A stretch of 64,000 nucleotides of DNA. Source: Amycolatopsis regifaucium (GTDB taxonomy: Bacteria; Actinomycetota; Actinomycetes; Mycobacteriales; Pseudonocardiaceae). The translations under genes were made by a program, and so were the position numbers. This document shows, in pieces, positions 43,053 through 52,134 of this stretch. Positions within the stretch are counted from its first letter, which is position 1. The number at the start of each line of letters is the position of its first letter. The notes beneath the pieces were generated by a model. That model did not search any database. It was not told where the DNA came from and worked only from the letters and a program-made list of their open reading frames with translations. The stretch lies in contig NZ_LQCI01000052.1 of the NCBI RefSeq assembly GCF_001613935.1, positions 399 to 64,398 of the forward strand. Direction: 5' to 3'.

Positions 43053-43766
43053 TCACCGGGCGGAAAAAGGGACTTCCACGAAGAACTGTGCCGAGCCGGG
43101 ACGGACGATCGTCTCGACGATCTCCACCACCGTGCCGTCCTCGGTACGCGATTCCCGGCGCCGTTTCAGCGCGGGCGTCCCCGGTTCGCTGTCGAGCAGA
43201 CGGGCGGTGGTCTCGTCCAGGCACACCGGGTCGAGGTAGACCCGGACGCTGTCGATCGGCACTCCCCGCGCCCGGAAGTACCGCATGCTCACGAAATGTT
43301 CGAGATTCTCCTGCAGCACGCCGGGCGCGGCGGAGAAGAGGATGACGTGCCGCTCGATCGACCGCGGCCGGTCACGGACGTCGAACTTGCGGCGGACCAG
43401 TTCGATGACCGCGGTGTCGGCCGGGGTGTCCGGCAGTGGGACGACCGCGTCACCGGACGGGATCGTGTGCGCGGACAGGATTTCGTGGCGCCCCGGCGCA
43501 CCTTTCGCCGCGGCCTCGGGGGCGGCGAAAGCGAGCAGGTTGATCTGCGGCGTGACGTCCGCGACGAAGGTCCCATGCCGCCGATGACGCACGGCCAGCC
43601 CCGCGGCCGCGAGGTCGTTGAGCACCCGTTGCGCTGTGGCTCGGCTGACGCCGTACTGCCCGCACAACTCGTTCTCGGTCGGCAACCGCGATCCGGGCAC
43701 CAGCTCCCCGGCATGGATCTTCGCTTCGATCTCACGCCGGATCCGGCGGTGCAGCAGCTCGGTCAT
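43053..43766 (-). CDS. GntR-family regulator, HutC/UTRA type
   Basis: 237 residues from ATG 43766. An N-terminal GntR winged helix (about 5-65: IEAKIHAGELVPGSRLPTEN, then GVSRATAQRVLNDLAAAGL) is joined to a UTRA ligand domain (about 90-230). Two near-palindromic 12-mers directly upstream (43770-43801) are probable autoregulatory operators. The target is the flavoprotein gene cotranscribed after it. Confidence 0.85.
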   Translation of the reverse strand: MTELLHRRIRREIEAKIHAGELVPGSRLPTENELCGQYGVSRATAQRVLNDLAAAGLAVRHRRHGTFVADVTPQINLLAFAAPEAAAKGAPGRHEILSAHTIPSGDAVVPLPDTPADTAVIELVRRKFDVRDRPRSIERHVILFSAAPGVLQENLEHFVSMRYFRARGVPIDSVRVYLDPVCLDETTARLLDSEPGTPALKRRRESRTEDGTVVEIVETIVRPGSAQFFVEVPFSAR

Positions 43767-43769
43767 GAA

Positions 43770-43801
43770 TTGACCGTACAAATGCCGATTTGACCGGTCA
43801 A
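43770..43801. promoter_or_regulatory. Tandem GntR operators
   Basis: TTGACCGGTCAA (43790-43801), a perfect palindrome, and TTGACCGTACAA (43770-43781), a partial copy. They lie centre to centre 20 nt apart, on the same helix face, immediately 5' of the GntR start. Confidence 0.6.
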
Positions 43802-43837
43802 TCCGGCTTTCGGCGCAGTTCAGCACCTGACGATGTG

Positions 43838-43858
43838 GCATTCAGAGGACGAAATGCG
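43838..43858. repeat. Palindromic repeat copy 7
   Basis: GCATTCAGAGGACGAAATGC plus G, a single diverged copy of the 20-nt family, between the GntR and AsnC genes. Confidence 0.65.
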
Positions 43859-43866
43859 TGGTCGGC

Positions 43867-44802
43867 CTAGCGTCGCGCGAGTTCCTCCGCGGTCGGCAAC
43901 GGCCACTCGTAGCGTTCCTTGGCGATGCGAAGGTGCACCCACGTCTCCGCGGTCACGACGTCGGGCCTGCCGCTGATCTCCTCCAGCGTCCGGTCGAGGT
44001 CGCGGGCGGACTGCGCCGCGACGGTGGCGACGACGTCGAACCGGCCGATGGTCCTGGCGAGGAATTCGGTGTCGTCGCGCGCGGCGAGCGCCGCTGTCAC
44101 GGCGTCTCCGGCGCCCCGGACGTTGAGACCGATTCCGCAGACCAGGCCGGCGTCCGGACGAGCCCGGCTGAGCACCGGCGCGATCCGGATGACGTCGTGC
44201 TCCACGAGGTAACGCACCCGGGTGCGGGTGGCCGACGGCGAAAGGCCGACATGCTCGGCGGTGCGCGCGAAGCTCTCCCGCCCGTCGGCCTGCAACCGCA
44301 GCATGATCGCGAGATCGCGGTCATCGAGCCGCAACCAGGACGGCAGCGGACGGCCCGGCATGAACAAGCCCTTGACCACGTCGACGTAGAGCAGGGTGTT
44401 GACCTGTTCCACCTCCGGCAGGCCGCGGATCTCCGCCACGGTGCGGTAAAGCGCCGGGGAATCGGGCAGCCGTAGCTCGGCGACGGTCTGGTACTCCCCG
44501 CTCACGGCGGACACGAACGCGGCGGCGGGCAGCGCCGCGATGGCGTCCGTCGTCGCCTGCGACCGGCCCGAGGTGCGGATCGCGAGATGCGCGTACGCGG
44601 TGAGGCCGAGGAATTCGGGATGCACCGCCGCCACCACGTTGAGCGAACCGTCGGCCTTCAGTTGCTCCAGCCGGGCCGACACGGCGGAGCGGGAGACCCC
44701 GACGCGGTTGGCCAGATCGGCCACGCTCATCCGGCCGTCCGCGCGCAAAGCCGCGACCAACGCGTCGTCCACGGCGCTTCTCCTCTGCTGAATTTCCGAC
44801 AC
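43867..44802 (-). CDS. AsnC/Lrp-type regulator with two fused units
   Basis: 311 residues, about twice the usual Lrp length. The first HTH is at about 11-52 (ADLANRVGVSRSAVSARLEQ) with a RAM-like sensor after it. A second HTH lies at about 165-207 (SFARTAEHVGLSPSATRTRV) with a second sensor domain. GTG 44802 is preferred because a TATGGT -10-like element lies about 10 nt upstream, consistent with a leaderless start; GTG 44820 is the alternative. It is divergent from the amidohydrolase-transporter operon, its probable target. The ligand may be an amino acid or amide. Confidence 0.8.
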   Translation of the reverse strand: MSEIQQRRSAVDDALVAALRADGRMSVADLANRVGVSRSAVSARLEQLKADGSLNVVAAVHPEFLGLTAYAHLAIRTSGRSQATTDAIAALPAAAFVSAVSGEYQTVAELRLPDSPALYRTVAEIRGLPEVEQVNTLLYVDVVKGLFMPGRPLPSWLRLDDRDLAIMLRLQADGRESFARTAEHVGLSPSATRTRVRYLVEHDVIRIAPVLSRARPDAGLVCGIGLNVRGAGDAVTAALAARDDTEFLARTIGRFDVVATVAAQSARDLDRTLEEISGRPDVVTAETWVHLRIAKERYEWPLPTAEELARR

Positions 44803-44981
44803 CGCCGCGGACCATATCACTTGCGGAATAGGGCTTCAGGCAGCAGAGATAGCGCGATCTGCCTCTTGTCGCTGGCATATCGATCGTGAACACCGTCTGT
44901 GCACGAATGATCTGATTGCGCTCGGCGCTCCTCCTCGCTTACCTTCGCCCCACTTCACCGCCGAACCCAGGAGTCCGCGCG

Positions 44982-46643
44982 ATGCGCCTGTTGCCCTTTG
45001 ACCGTTCAGTCCTCGACGCGACCGCGACGATCCTGTGTCCCGAAGCGATGGTGACCGTCGACGACGCCACCGAAGGCGCCGAGGCGGTGCTCGTCTTCGG
45101 CGAGGAGATCGCCGCGGTCGGCTCGGTGGACGAGTGCCACGCCCGCGCGGCGGGTCTCGGCCATCCATCGCCGGCGGTGCGGCGATTGCCGGGCACGCTC
45201 CTGCCCGGCTTCGTCGATCCGCACGCGCATCCCCTGATGTACGGGCAGATGATGACCTGGGTGGACTGCGGCCCCGAGCGGGCCACGACCATCCCCGGCA
45301 TCGTCGCGCTGCTGCACGAGGCGGCCCAACGCACTCCGGCCGGCAGGCCCGTCCGCGGTTACGGCTACGAACACCGCAACCTCGCCGAGAAACGCCATCC
45401 CCGCAAGGAAGAACTCGACGCGGTCGCCGTCGACCGCGAGGTCTACCTCATGAACGCCAGCGGGCACGGCGGCGTGGTGAACAGCTTTACGTTGCGGCGC
45501 AACGGCATCACCCGCGACACCCCGGACCCCGACGGCGGCGTGTTCTTCCGGGACGAGCACGGTGAACTCACCGGGGAGCTGTCGGACGCGGCGTGCAACA
45601 TCCTCACCGGTGTCACCGGCGTGAAGGTGGGACGGCACGGCCCGAACTTCCACCTCGAGGACGAGCCGGACGAACATGCGCGGCAACTGGCCGCCGCCCA
45701 GGAGAAGTTCCTCGCGGCGGGCGTGACCGCGATCGGCGACGCCCAGGTCACTCGACGCGAGTTCGACATGTACCTGCGGCTGGACGAAGCGGGACAGCTC
45801 AAGACCCGGGTCCACATGTACCTGCTGTCCCACCTGCTCGACCAGGCCCTGGAAATGGGGCTGCACGGCGCTTTCGGCACTCCGCGCCTGTCCTTCGCGG
45901 GCATCAAGTTCTACGCCGACGGCACGCTCGGCGGGTGGACCGCCTACTTCCCCGACGGTTACGTCGGCGACCCCTGCCGGACCGGGCAGCTGTATCACCA
46001 GCCCAAGGACTACGCCGCGCTGATCGGCAAGGCGCACGAGGCCGGGCTCCAGACCGCGACCCACGCCCAGTCCCCCGCCGCGATCGGCATGGTGCTCGAC
46101 GCCATCGAAGACGCGCAGCGGCGCGATCCCCGTCCCGACGCCCGGCATCGTATCGAGCACTGCGGGCTGCCGACCCCGGAGCAGATCGAGCGCATGGCGG
46201 TACTCGGCGTCCACCCGGTCAACCAGCCCCAGCACTACTACAACTGGGGCGAAGGCGTCACCGACGCTGTCGGCACTCCCGGCGAGCGCTTCAATCCCCT
46301 CGGCGAGTTCCAGGCGGCCGGTGTGCCGGTCACGCTGAGCTCGGACGCTCCGGTCGCGGAGCCGAATCCGCTCGAAGCCATCCAGACGGCGGTGACCAGG
46401 ACGACCCGGCGTGGCCACCGGCTCGGCGGTGACGACCTGCTGATCGACGTCCGGTCGGCGATCGCGGCCCATACGATCGCCGGCGCCCGCGTGCTCGGCC
46501 GTGACCGTGACCTCGGCTCGATCACCCCCGGCAAACGCGCGGACTTCGTGCTTCTCGGCGAGAATCCCCTCACCTGCGAACCCGGCCGGATCGCGGGCAT
46601 CGGCGTGCTGGAAACCTGGATCGACGGCGAGGTGGCCCGATGA
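44982..46643 (+). CDS. Amidohydrolase-3 family hydrolase (YtcJ-like)
   Basis: 553 residues from ATG 44982 (AGGAG at 8 nt). Metal-binding motif His81-Ala-His83 (VDPHAHPL), the signature GIKFYADGTLGGWTAYF in the barrel, HRIEHCGL, and the C-terminal GKRADFVLLGENPL. The family includes N-substituted formamide deformylases and aryl or alkyl amide hydrolases. It has no signal peptide. The stop overlaps the start of the transporter gene (ATGA), so substrate import and hydrolysis are coupled, probably under the divergent AsnC regulator. Confidence 0.85.
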   Translation: MRLLPFDRSVLDATATILCPEAMVTVDDATEGAEAVLVFGEEIAAVGSVDECHARAAGLGHPSPAVRRLPGTLLPGFVDPHAHPLMYGQMMTWVDCGPERATTIPGIVALLHEAAQRTPAGRPVRGYGYEHRNLAEKRHPRKEELDAVAVDREVYLMNASGHGGVVNSFTLRRNGITRDTPDPDGGVFFRDEHGELTGELSDAACNILTGVTGVKVGRHGPNFHLEDEPDEHARQLAAAQEKFLAAGVTAIGDAQVTRREFDMYLRLDEAGQLKTRVHMYLLSHLLDQALEMGLHGAFGTPRLSFAGIKFYADGTLGGWTAYFPDGYVGDPCRTGQLYHQPKDYAALIGKAHEAGLQTATHAQSPAAIGMVLDAIEDAQRRDPRPDARHRIEHCGLPTPEQIERMAVLGVHPVNQPQHYYNWGEGVTDAVGTPGERFNPLGEFQAAGVPVTLSSDAPVAEPNPLEAIQTAVTRTTRRGHRLGGDDLLIDVRSAIAAHTIAGARVLGRDRDLGSITPGKRADFVLLGENPLTCEPGRIAGIGVLETWIDGEVAR

Positions 46644-47920
46644 CCGTCCAGACCGACACCCAGTCGCTCCGCCGGGCCCGCCGGGCCGGGCTCGCGGCCT
46701 TCGTCGGCACCACGATCGAGTGGTACGACTTCTACATCTACGCCACGGCCGCGAGCCTGGTGTTCGGCACCGTGTTCTTCCCCGCGACCGGTGACCGGCT
46801 GACCGGGGTGGCGGCGGCCTTCGCGACCTACGCCGTCGGGTTCTTCGCCCGGCCGCTCGGCGGCATCGTGTTCGGGCACGTCGGTGACCGGATCGGCCGC
46901 AAGACCGCGCTCGTGGTGACCCTGACGATGATGGGGGCGGCGACCTTCCTGGTCGGCTGCCTGCCCGGATACGCCCAGATCGGCACGTGGGCGCCCATCC
47001 TGCTCGTGGTGCTCCGGTTCGTCCAAGGGCTCGCCGTGGGTGGCGAGTGGGGCGGCGCCGTGCTCATGGCGGTCGAACACGCGCCACCGGGCAAGAAGAC
47101 CTTCTACGGCGCGTTCGCCCAGGCCGGAAACCCCGCCGGCGCGCTGCTGGCCACCGGCCTGTTCAGCCTCCTGAGCCTCGGCGGCACCGAATGGCTCACC
47201 ACTTGGGGCTGGCGGATCCCGTTCTTCGCGTCCGTCCTGCTCATCGGCGTCGGTCTCATCGTGCGGCTGAAGGTCGAAGAGTCACCGGTCTTCGAGGAAG
47301 CCGTCGAGGAGACCGGCGCGCCGATCCTCTACGCGGTGCGGACGAACTGGAAACCGATTCTGCTGGGCATCTGCGTGCTGCCCGTCGCGGTCGGCGGCTA
47401 TTACCTCGTCACCACCTTCGCGACGGCGTACGCGACAGATCCCGCCGTCGGCGTCTCCGAATCGCTGGTGCTCAACGCGCTCACCATCGCCGCCTTCGTG
47501 GAACTGGTCGTCAGCTTCGGCGCGGCGTGGCTCGGCGACCGCTTCGGGCGGGTACGCGTGGTCGTCATCGGTCTCGTCGGCGTCGCCGTCCTCGCGGCAC
47601 CGCAGTTCCTGGTGCTCTCGACGAAGAACGCCGCCCTGATCATCGCGGCGTTCGTGGCGATGCGCCTCGCCATGACGGCCACCTACAGCCCGATCGCGGC
47701 GATCCTGTCGCAGATGTTCCGGCCGCGGGCGCGGTACACCAGCATCTCGCTGTCCTACCAGCTGGCGGGCGCGCTCTTCGGCGGGCTCTCGCCGTTGGTG
47801 TCGACGTTGCTGTTCCAGGCGACCGGTAGCGTCTGGCCGGCGATCGGCCTGCTGATCGGCATGTGCGTGCTCAGCATCGCCTGTGTGCTGGCCGCGCCCC
47901 AGCACACCGACGAGGTCTAG
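46640..47920 (+). CDS. MFS metabolite:H+ symporter (MHS family)
   Basis: 426 residues with 12 predicted membrane helices. MHS signatures are GTTIEWYDFYIYATAASLVF near the N terminus, GHVGDRIGRKTALV in loop 2-3, and LRFVQGLAVGGEWGGAVLM. Family members import shikimate, proline/betaine, citrate, alpha-ketoglutarate and aromatic acids. Its ATG overlaps the amidohydrolase stop; it likely imports that enzyme's substrate. Its stop codon is shared tail-to-tail with the aldehyde dehydrogenase on the other strand. Confidence 0.87.
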   Translation: MTVQTDTQSLRRARRAGLAAFVGTTIEWYDFYIYATAASLVFGTVFFPATGDRLTGVAAAFATYAVGFFARPLGGIVFGHVGDRIGRKTALVVTLTMMGAATFLVGCLPGYAQIGTWAPILLVVLRFVQGLAVGGEWGGAVLMAVEHAPPGKKTFYGAFAQAGNPAGALLATGLFSLLSLGGTEWLTTWGWRIPFFASVLLIGVGLIVRLKVEESPVFEEAVEETGAPILYAVRTNWKPILLGICVLPVAVGGYYLVTTFATAYATDPAVGVSESLVLNALTIAAFVELVVSFGAAWLGDRFGRVRVVVIGLVGVAVLAAPQFLVLSTKNAALIIAAFVAMRLAMTATYSPIAAILSQMFRPRARYTSISLSYQLAGALFGGLSPLVSTLLFQATGSVWPAIGLLIGMCVLSIACVLAAPQHTDEV

Positions 47921-49491
47921 CGGATGCGCAGACGCCGCATGAGTTTCAGCCCCGACAGCATCCCCTCGACGTACTTCTCGTAGGTCTGGCCGCCGCGGGG
48001 ACCCATGACCTGTTTCTTGAGCACCGCCACGTTCTTGACGTCGGTGTACTTGAGCAGGCCCTGATCCCCGTGGCGTGCGCCGACGCCCGAGTTCTTGACG
48101 CCACCGGACGGTGTTCCCTTCGACGCGTACGCCGTGGCCAGGATGTCGTTGATGTTGACGTTGCCGGACTCGACGCGTGCGGCCACCGCGCGTGCGGCAA
48201 TGACGTCACCGCCCCACACCGACGCGTTGAGGCCGTACTCGGTGTCGTTGGCCAACGCGACGGCCTCGTCGACCGTGCGGTACTTGTGCAGTGCGACAAC
48301 GGGTCCGAAGGTTTCGGTGACACCGCAGAGCATGTCCTTCGTGACGCCTTCGAGGATCGTCGGTTCGAAGAACGCCGGACCGAGATCGGGGCGCGGCTTT
48401 CCTCCACAGAGGACGGTCGCACCCTTCGCGACGGCGTCGTCGACGTGTGCCTTGACCCGGTTCATGTGGTCGACCGAGACGAGCGAGCCCATGTCGGGCC
48501 CGAAGTCGTAGGCGGCGCGGACGTCGAGTGCCCTGGCCTTGGCCACATACGCGTTCTTGAACTCGTCGTAGCGGGACTCCGGCAGGTAGATCCGTTCGAT
48601 GTGCATGCAGATCTGCCCGGTGTTGCCGAAAGCGCCGAAGACCGCGCCCTGCACGGCTTCGGCCAGATCCGCGTCTTCGAGCACGATCATCGGGTTCTTG
48701 CCGCCGAGTTCGAGGCAGCAGCCGATGAGGTTCCGGCCCGCGCGTTCGCCGATCACCCGGCCGGTGGCCGTGGAGCCGGTGAACATCACGTAATTCGCCT
48801 GATCGATGAGGGTGGGGCCGACATCCGGGCCCTCGCCGCACACCACCTGGAACAGGCCCTTCGGCAGCCCGGCCTCCTCCAGCATCTCGACGCCGTAAAG
48901 CGGTGAGAGCGCCGTCTTGTTGTCCGGCTTCAGCACGACCGCGTTGCCTGCCATCAGCGCGGGAATGGCGTCGGAAATGCCGGTGGCGAACGGGAAGTTC
49001 CACGGCGCGATGATCCCGACGACCCCTTTGGGCTGCCGGATCTCGGTCGAGGTCGTCAGGAACGGGACCGGTCCGCCGCGTTTGGCCGGGGCCAGCAGTT
49101 TGGCGGCCCGCGTCAGATAATGGCTCATCACCATCGCCGGGTCGCAGGTCTCCTCGATCGCCATCCGGCGGTTCTTGCCGCTCTCGGCCTGGATGAGGTC
49201 GGTGACGATCCGCGCGCGCCCGACGAAGAGCGCGTGCGCCCGCTTGAACACCTCCAGCCGCCGCTTGAGCGGGGTCGCGGCCCACTTCTCCTGCGCGGCC
49301 CGCGCGGTGGCGAACGCCTGCTCGATGTCGGCCGGCGTCGACTGGGGCAGCTCGACGAGCGCCTCGCCGGTGTAAACCTCGGTGAGCTTCCAGGTCGCCC
49401 CGGACGAGTCCGGCACTCGGGCGGCAAGGCGCCGCAGGAACGCGTCGGTCACCGACGCCGGACGGGTGAGCGCGAGCGGAGTGACGGTCAT
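47917..49491 (-). CDS. NAD(P)-dependent aldehyde dehydrogenase
   Basis: 524 residues from ATG 49491 (AGAGGG). General-base Glu261 in LELGGKNP and nucleophile Cys295 in GQICMHIERI are in place, with PWNFPFA and FTGSTATGR cofactor motifs. It resembles succinate-semialdehyde and related ALDHs. The long open frame upstream is a shadow. It follows the GMC oxidoreductase gene by 26 nt: alcohol to aldehyde to acid is the obvious combined job. Its TAG stop overlaps the MHS transporter stop in a CTAG. Confidence 0.87.
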   Translation of the reverse strand: MTVTPLALTRPASVTDAFLRRLAARVPDSSGATWKLTEVYTGEALVELPQSTPADIEQAFATARAAQEKWAATPLKRRLEVFKRAHALFVGRARIVTDLIQAESGKNRRMAIEETCDPAMVMSHYLTRAAKLLAPAKRGGPVPFLTTSTEIRQPKGVVGIIAPWNFPFATGISDAIPALMAGNAVVLKPDNKTALSPLYGVEMLEEAGLPKGLFQVVCGEGPDVGPTLIDQANYVMFTGSTATGRVIGERAGRNLIGCCLELGGKNPMIVLEDADLAEAVQGAVFGAFGNTGQICMHIERIYLPESRYDEFKNAYVAKARALDVRAAYDFGPDMGSLVSVDHMNRVKAHVDDAVAKGATVLCGGKPRPDLGPAFFEPTILEGVTKDMLCGVTETFGPVVALHKYRTVDEAVALANDTEYGLNASVWGGDVIAARAVAARVESGNVNINDILATAYASKGTPSGGVKNSGVGARHGDQGLLKYTDVKNVAVLKKQVMGPRGGQTYEKYVEGMLSGLKLMRRLRIR

Positions 49492-49517
49492 GGCCCTCTT
49501 TTCCGTCGGTTGTCCGG

Positions 49518-51146
49518 TCAGTTGTCGGAGAGGACGAGCTGCGCGCCCCTCTCGCCGATCATGATGGCGGGCGCGTTGGTGTTGCCGCCGGTGATCGACG
49601 GCATGATCGAGGCGTCGCAGACCCGCAGGCCTTCGACACCGCGAACCTTGAGGTCCGGACTGACGACGGCGAGGTCGTCGACGCCCATCCGGCAGGTGCC
49701 GACGCCGTGGTAGACCGACGTCGCGCGGTTCAGGATCGCGTCGCGCAGCTCCTGGCCCTGCAACGCCTTGCCCGGGTGGAGCTCCTCCTTGATCGAGCCT
49801 CCGAACGCCTTCGACGCGAAGATCTCGCGGACCATCTCCGAACCCTCGCCGAGCACTTCGAGATCGGCCGGGTCGGACAGGTACTGGGGGTCGATGAGCG
49901 GCGCCGCCGTGGGATCGGCCGAGGCGAGCCGCAGCGTGCCACGGCTCCTCGGGTAGATCAGCGTGGTCAGCACGGTGAGCGCGGGCCGCTTGTCGACGTC
50001 GTGCCGGATCGGCGCGTCCTGGTTGGGCGTCACGTACGCCCACGGCAGGAGATGCAGCTGAAGGTCGGGCACGTCGGCGGCCTGGGAGGTCCTGAGGAAG
50101 GCGACCGCTTCGAAGACCGAGTTCGCCAGGAACGTCGTGCCGGGCCGCATCAGTTCGCTGACCAGGCCGCGCGCGAAGTACGGCGGGGTGCCCCGGTTCT
50201 TGCTCGACGACGCGCGGAAGGTCAGCGCGTGGAACATGTGGTCGTGCAGGTTGTCGCCGACCGGCAGATCCGCGACGACATCGATGCCGTGCTCCCTGAG
50301 GTGCTCGGCGTGGCCGATGCCGGACAACATCAGCAGCTGCGCGGATCCCACGAAGCCGGCCGAGAGGATGACCTCCTTGCCCGCGCGCAGCGTTCGCTGT
50401 CGCCCGTTCGCGTCGACGACCTCGACGCCGACGGCACGGCCGTTCTCGATGAGCACCTTCTTCGCCAGCACGCCGGACTGGACTTCCAGGGTCGCGGGCG
50501 CGAGACGGTGGATGTAGCCGCGCGAGGCGCTGTAACGCAGGCCGTCGGCGGCGTTCTGCTGCATCCGGCTGACGCCCTCTTGGGAGGCGGCGTTGTAGTC
50601 GTCGAGGATCTCGCAGCCGATCGCTTCGGCGGTCGCCTGGAGGAACTGCAGCGTCCCCTCCTGCGGGACCTTGTTGCGGGTGACCCGGATCGGCCCGCCC
50701 GCGCCGCGGAACGCGTTCTCGCCGTCCTCGAAATCCTCCATCCGCTTGTACGCGGCGTTGACGCTGTCGGCGTCCCAGCCCTTGTTGCCTTCCGCGGCCC
50801 AGGAATCGAAGTTGGCGCGGTTGCCGCGGACGTAGACCATGCCGTTGATGGAGCTGGAGCCGCCGACGACCTTGCCCCGCGGCACCGGCATCCGGCGATC
50901 GAGAACGTGTTTCTGCGGGACCGAGTAGTAGCCCCAGTCGAAGGGTTTCTTGAGCTGGGGTACCGCGTGCATGGGGCCGACCAGCCCCGGCTTCTTGACG
51001 AGCAGCCTCTCGTCGCTCTTACCCGCCTCGAGCACGATCACGCTGGCCCCGGACTCCGCGAGCCTGCCCGCGATCGCGGCCCCCGAGCTGCCCGATCCGA
51101 CGACCACGTAATCGGCCTCGTCGCCGCGCGGCGCCCTGTTCGCCAT
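49518..51146 (-). CDS. GMC-family alcohol oxidoreductase (choline-dehydrogenase-like)
   Basis: 542 residues from ATG 51146 (GAGGAG). N-terminal FAD-binding VVVGSGSSGAAIAGRL (about 14-29) and the GMC signature RGKVVGGSSSINGMVYVRG. The catalytic C-terminal His pair region is YHGVGTCRMG, then NTNAPAIMIGER. It oxidises a primary or secondary alcohol. First gene of an operon with the aldehyde dehydrogenase. A KstR-like box directly upstream suggests steroid- or sterol-linked control, in which case a sterol side-chain alcohol is a candidate substrate. Confidence 0.87.
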   Translation of the reverse strand: MANRAPRGDEADYVVVGSGSSGAAIAGRLAESGASVIVLEAGKSDERLLVKKPGLVGPMHAVPQLKKPFDWGYYSVPQKHVLDRRMPVPRGKVVGGSSSINGMVYVRGNRANFDSWAAEGNKGWDADSVNAAYKRMEDFEDGENAFRGAGGPIRVTRNKVPQEGTLQFLQATAEAIGCEILDDYNAASQEGVSRMQQNAADGLRYSASRGYIHRLAPATLEVQSGVLAKKVLIENGRAVGVEVVDANGRQRTLRAGKEVILSAGFVGSAQLLMLSGIGHAEHLREHGIDVVADLPVGDNLHDHMFHALTFRASSSKNRGTPPYFARGLVSELMRPGTTFLANSVFEAVAFLRTSQAADVPDLQLHLLPWAYVTPNQDAPIRHDVDKRPALTVLTTLIYPRSRGTLRLASADPTAAPLIDPQYLSDPADLEVLGEGSEMVREIFASKAFGGSIKEELHPGKALQGQELRDAILNRATSVYHGVGTCRMGVDDLAVVSPDLKVRGVEGLRVCDASIMPSITGGNTNAPAIMIGERGAQLVLSDN

Positions 51147-51178
51147 TCCCGCTCCTCGGTCCGCCCACCGTGCAGAAC

Positions 51179-51192
51179 TGTAACCTGTTCTA
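51179..51192 (-). promoter_or_regulatory. KstR-like operator upstream of the GMC-ALDH operon
   Basis: On the minus strand the 14-mer TAGAACAGGTTACA fits the mycobacterial KstR consensus TNNAACNNGTTNNA at every fixed base. Longer arms (CAGAACT at 51173-51179, AGTTCTG at 51192-51198) surround it. It lies 33 nt before the GMC start codon. Confidence 0.5.
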
Positions 51193-51263
51193 GTTCTGTC
51201 ACCGTATAGCGAGACCGGCCGGTTCCGCAACGGGCGGTCACTCCCCGGCCGGTCTTCGAGACC

Positions 51264-52103
51264 TCAGCGCAGCGGTTCGAGCGCCTTCGCCAGCGGCTCC
51301 AGCACGGCGGGGGTGTGCGGCGGCGGCAGGTAGATGATCGCCAGGTCGAGGCCCGCTTCGCCGAGGGCTTCGGCGTCCGCGGCGACCTTGGCGTAGTCAC
51401 CGTCCGCGCCGAGGCGGACGTGCGAGGACAGCGTGATCTCGTTCGGGTCCCGGCCGATGTCCGCGCAGTGCCGGTGCAGCACCTCACGCTTGTGCGCGAA
51501 CTCCTCCGGCGTGCCGCCGACGAAGTTCCAGTGCTGGGCGTACTTCGCGGCCGTGCGCAACGTCCGCTTCTCACCGCTGCCGCCGATGCAGATCGGCGGA
51601 TGCGGCTTCTGCACAGCCTTCGGCTCACAGCGGGCGTCGGTCAGCTGGTAGTGCTCCCCCCGGAACGTGGTGGTCTCCTGGGTCAGCAGGCCGACGAGCA
51701 CCTCGCAGGCCTCCTCGAACCGATCGCTGCGTTCCTTGATGGTGCCCAGTTCCATGCCGTACGCGCCGGATTCCTCCTCGTTCCAGCCCGCGCCGACGCC
51801 GATCTCCAGCCGACCGCCGGAAACGATGTCCAGTGTCGCGGCCATGTTCGCGAGCAGCGCGGGGTGCCGGTAGTGGATGCCGCTCACCAGCGTGCCCAGG
51901 CGGAGCCGTTTCGTGGCCTGCGCGAGCGCGGTCAGGGTCACCCACCCTTCCAGGCACGGACCGGTCGAATCCGAGAAAATGGGATAGAAGTGATCGAAGG
52001 TCCAGCCGGATTCGAAGAGTTCGATCTCGTCGGCGGCCTGCCAGACGGCGAGCATGTCGGCCCAAACGGTGTCCTGCGGTGAAGTCTTGATGGCGAATCG
52101 CAT
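51264..52103 (-). CDS. LLM-class F420-dependent oxidoreductase
   Basis: 279 residues of the luciferase-like fold: ESGWTFDHFYPIF, RLRLGTLVSGIHYRHPALLA, GRLEIGVGAGWNEEESGAYG and PPICIGGSGEKRTLR. The last two are typical of mycobacterial F420-dependent members. ATG 52103 has no SD but follows a TACGAT -10 element by a few nt, so the mRNA is likely leaderless. An inverted repeat covers the region just upstream of that -10. The open frame continues to 52310, but that extension does not resemble the family. Confidence 0.82.
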   Translation of the reverse strand: MRFAIKTSPQDTVWADMLAVWQAADEIELFESGWTFDHFYPIFSDSTGPCLEGWVTLTALAQATKRLRLGTLVSGIHYRHPALLANMAATLDIVSGGRLEIGVGAGWNEEESGAYGMELGTIKERSDRFEEACEVLVGLLTQETTTFRGEHYQLTDARCEPKAVQKPHPPICIGGSGEKRTLRTAAKYAQHWNFVGGTPEEFAHKREVLHRHCADIGRDPNEITLSSHVRLGADGDYAKVAADAEALGEAGLDLAIIYLPPPHTPAVLEPLAKALEPLR

Positions 52104-52119
52104 GATCTTGATCGTAAAC

Positions 52120-52134
52120 CTGGAGTTCCTCCAG
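52120..52134. promoter_or_regulatory. Inverted repeat at the LLM promoter
   Basis: CTGGAG-TTC-CTCCAG, perfect 6-nt arms, directly upstream of the TACGAT -10 and start codon of the F420-type oxidoreductase; probable operator. Confidence 0.45.
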
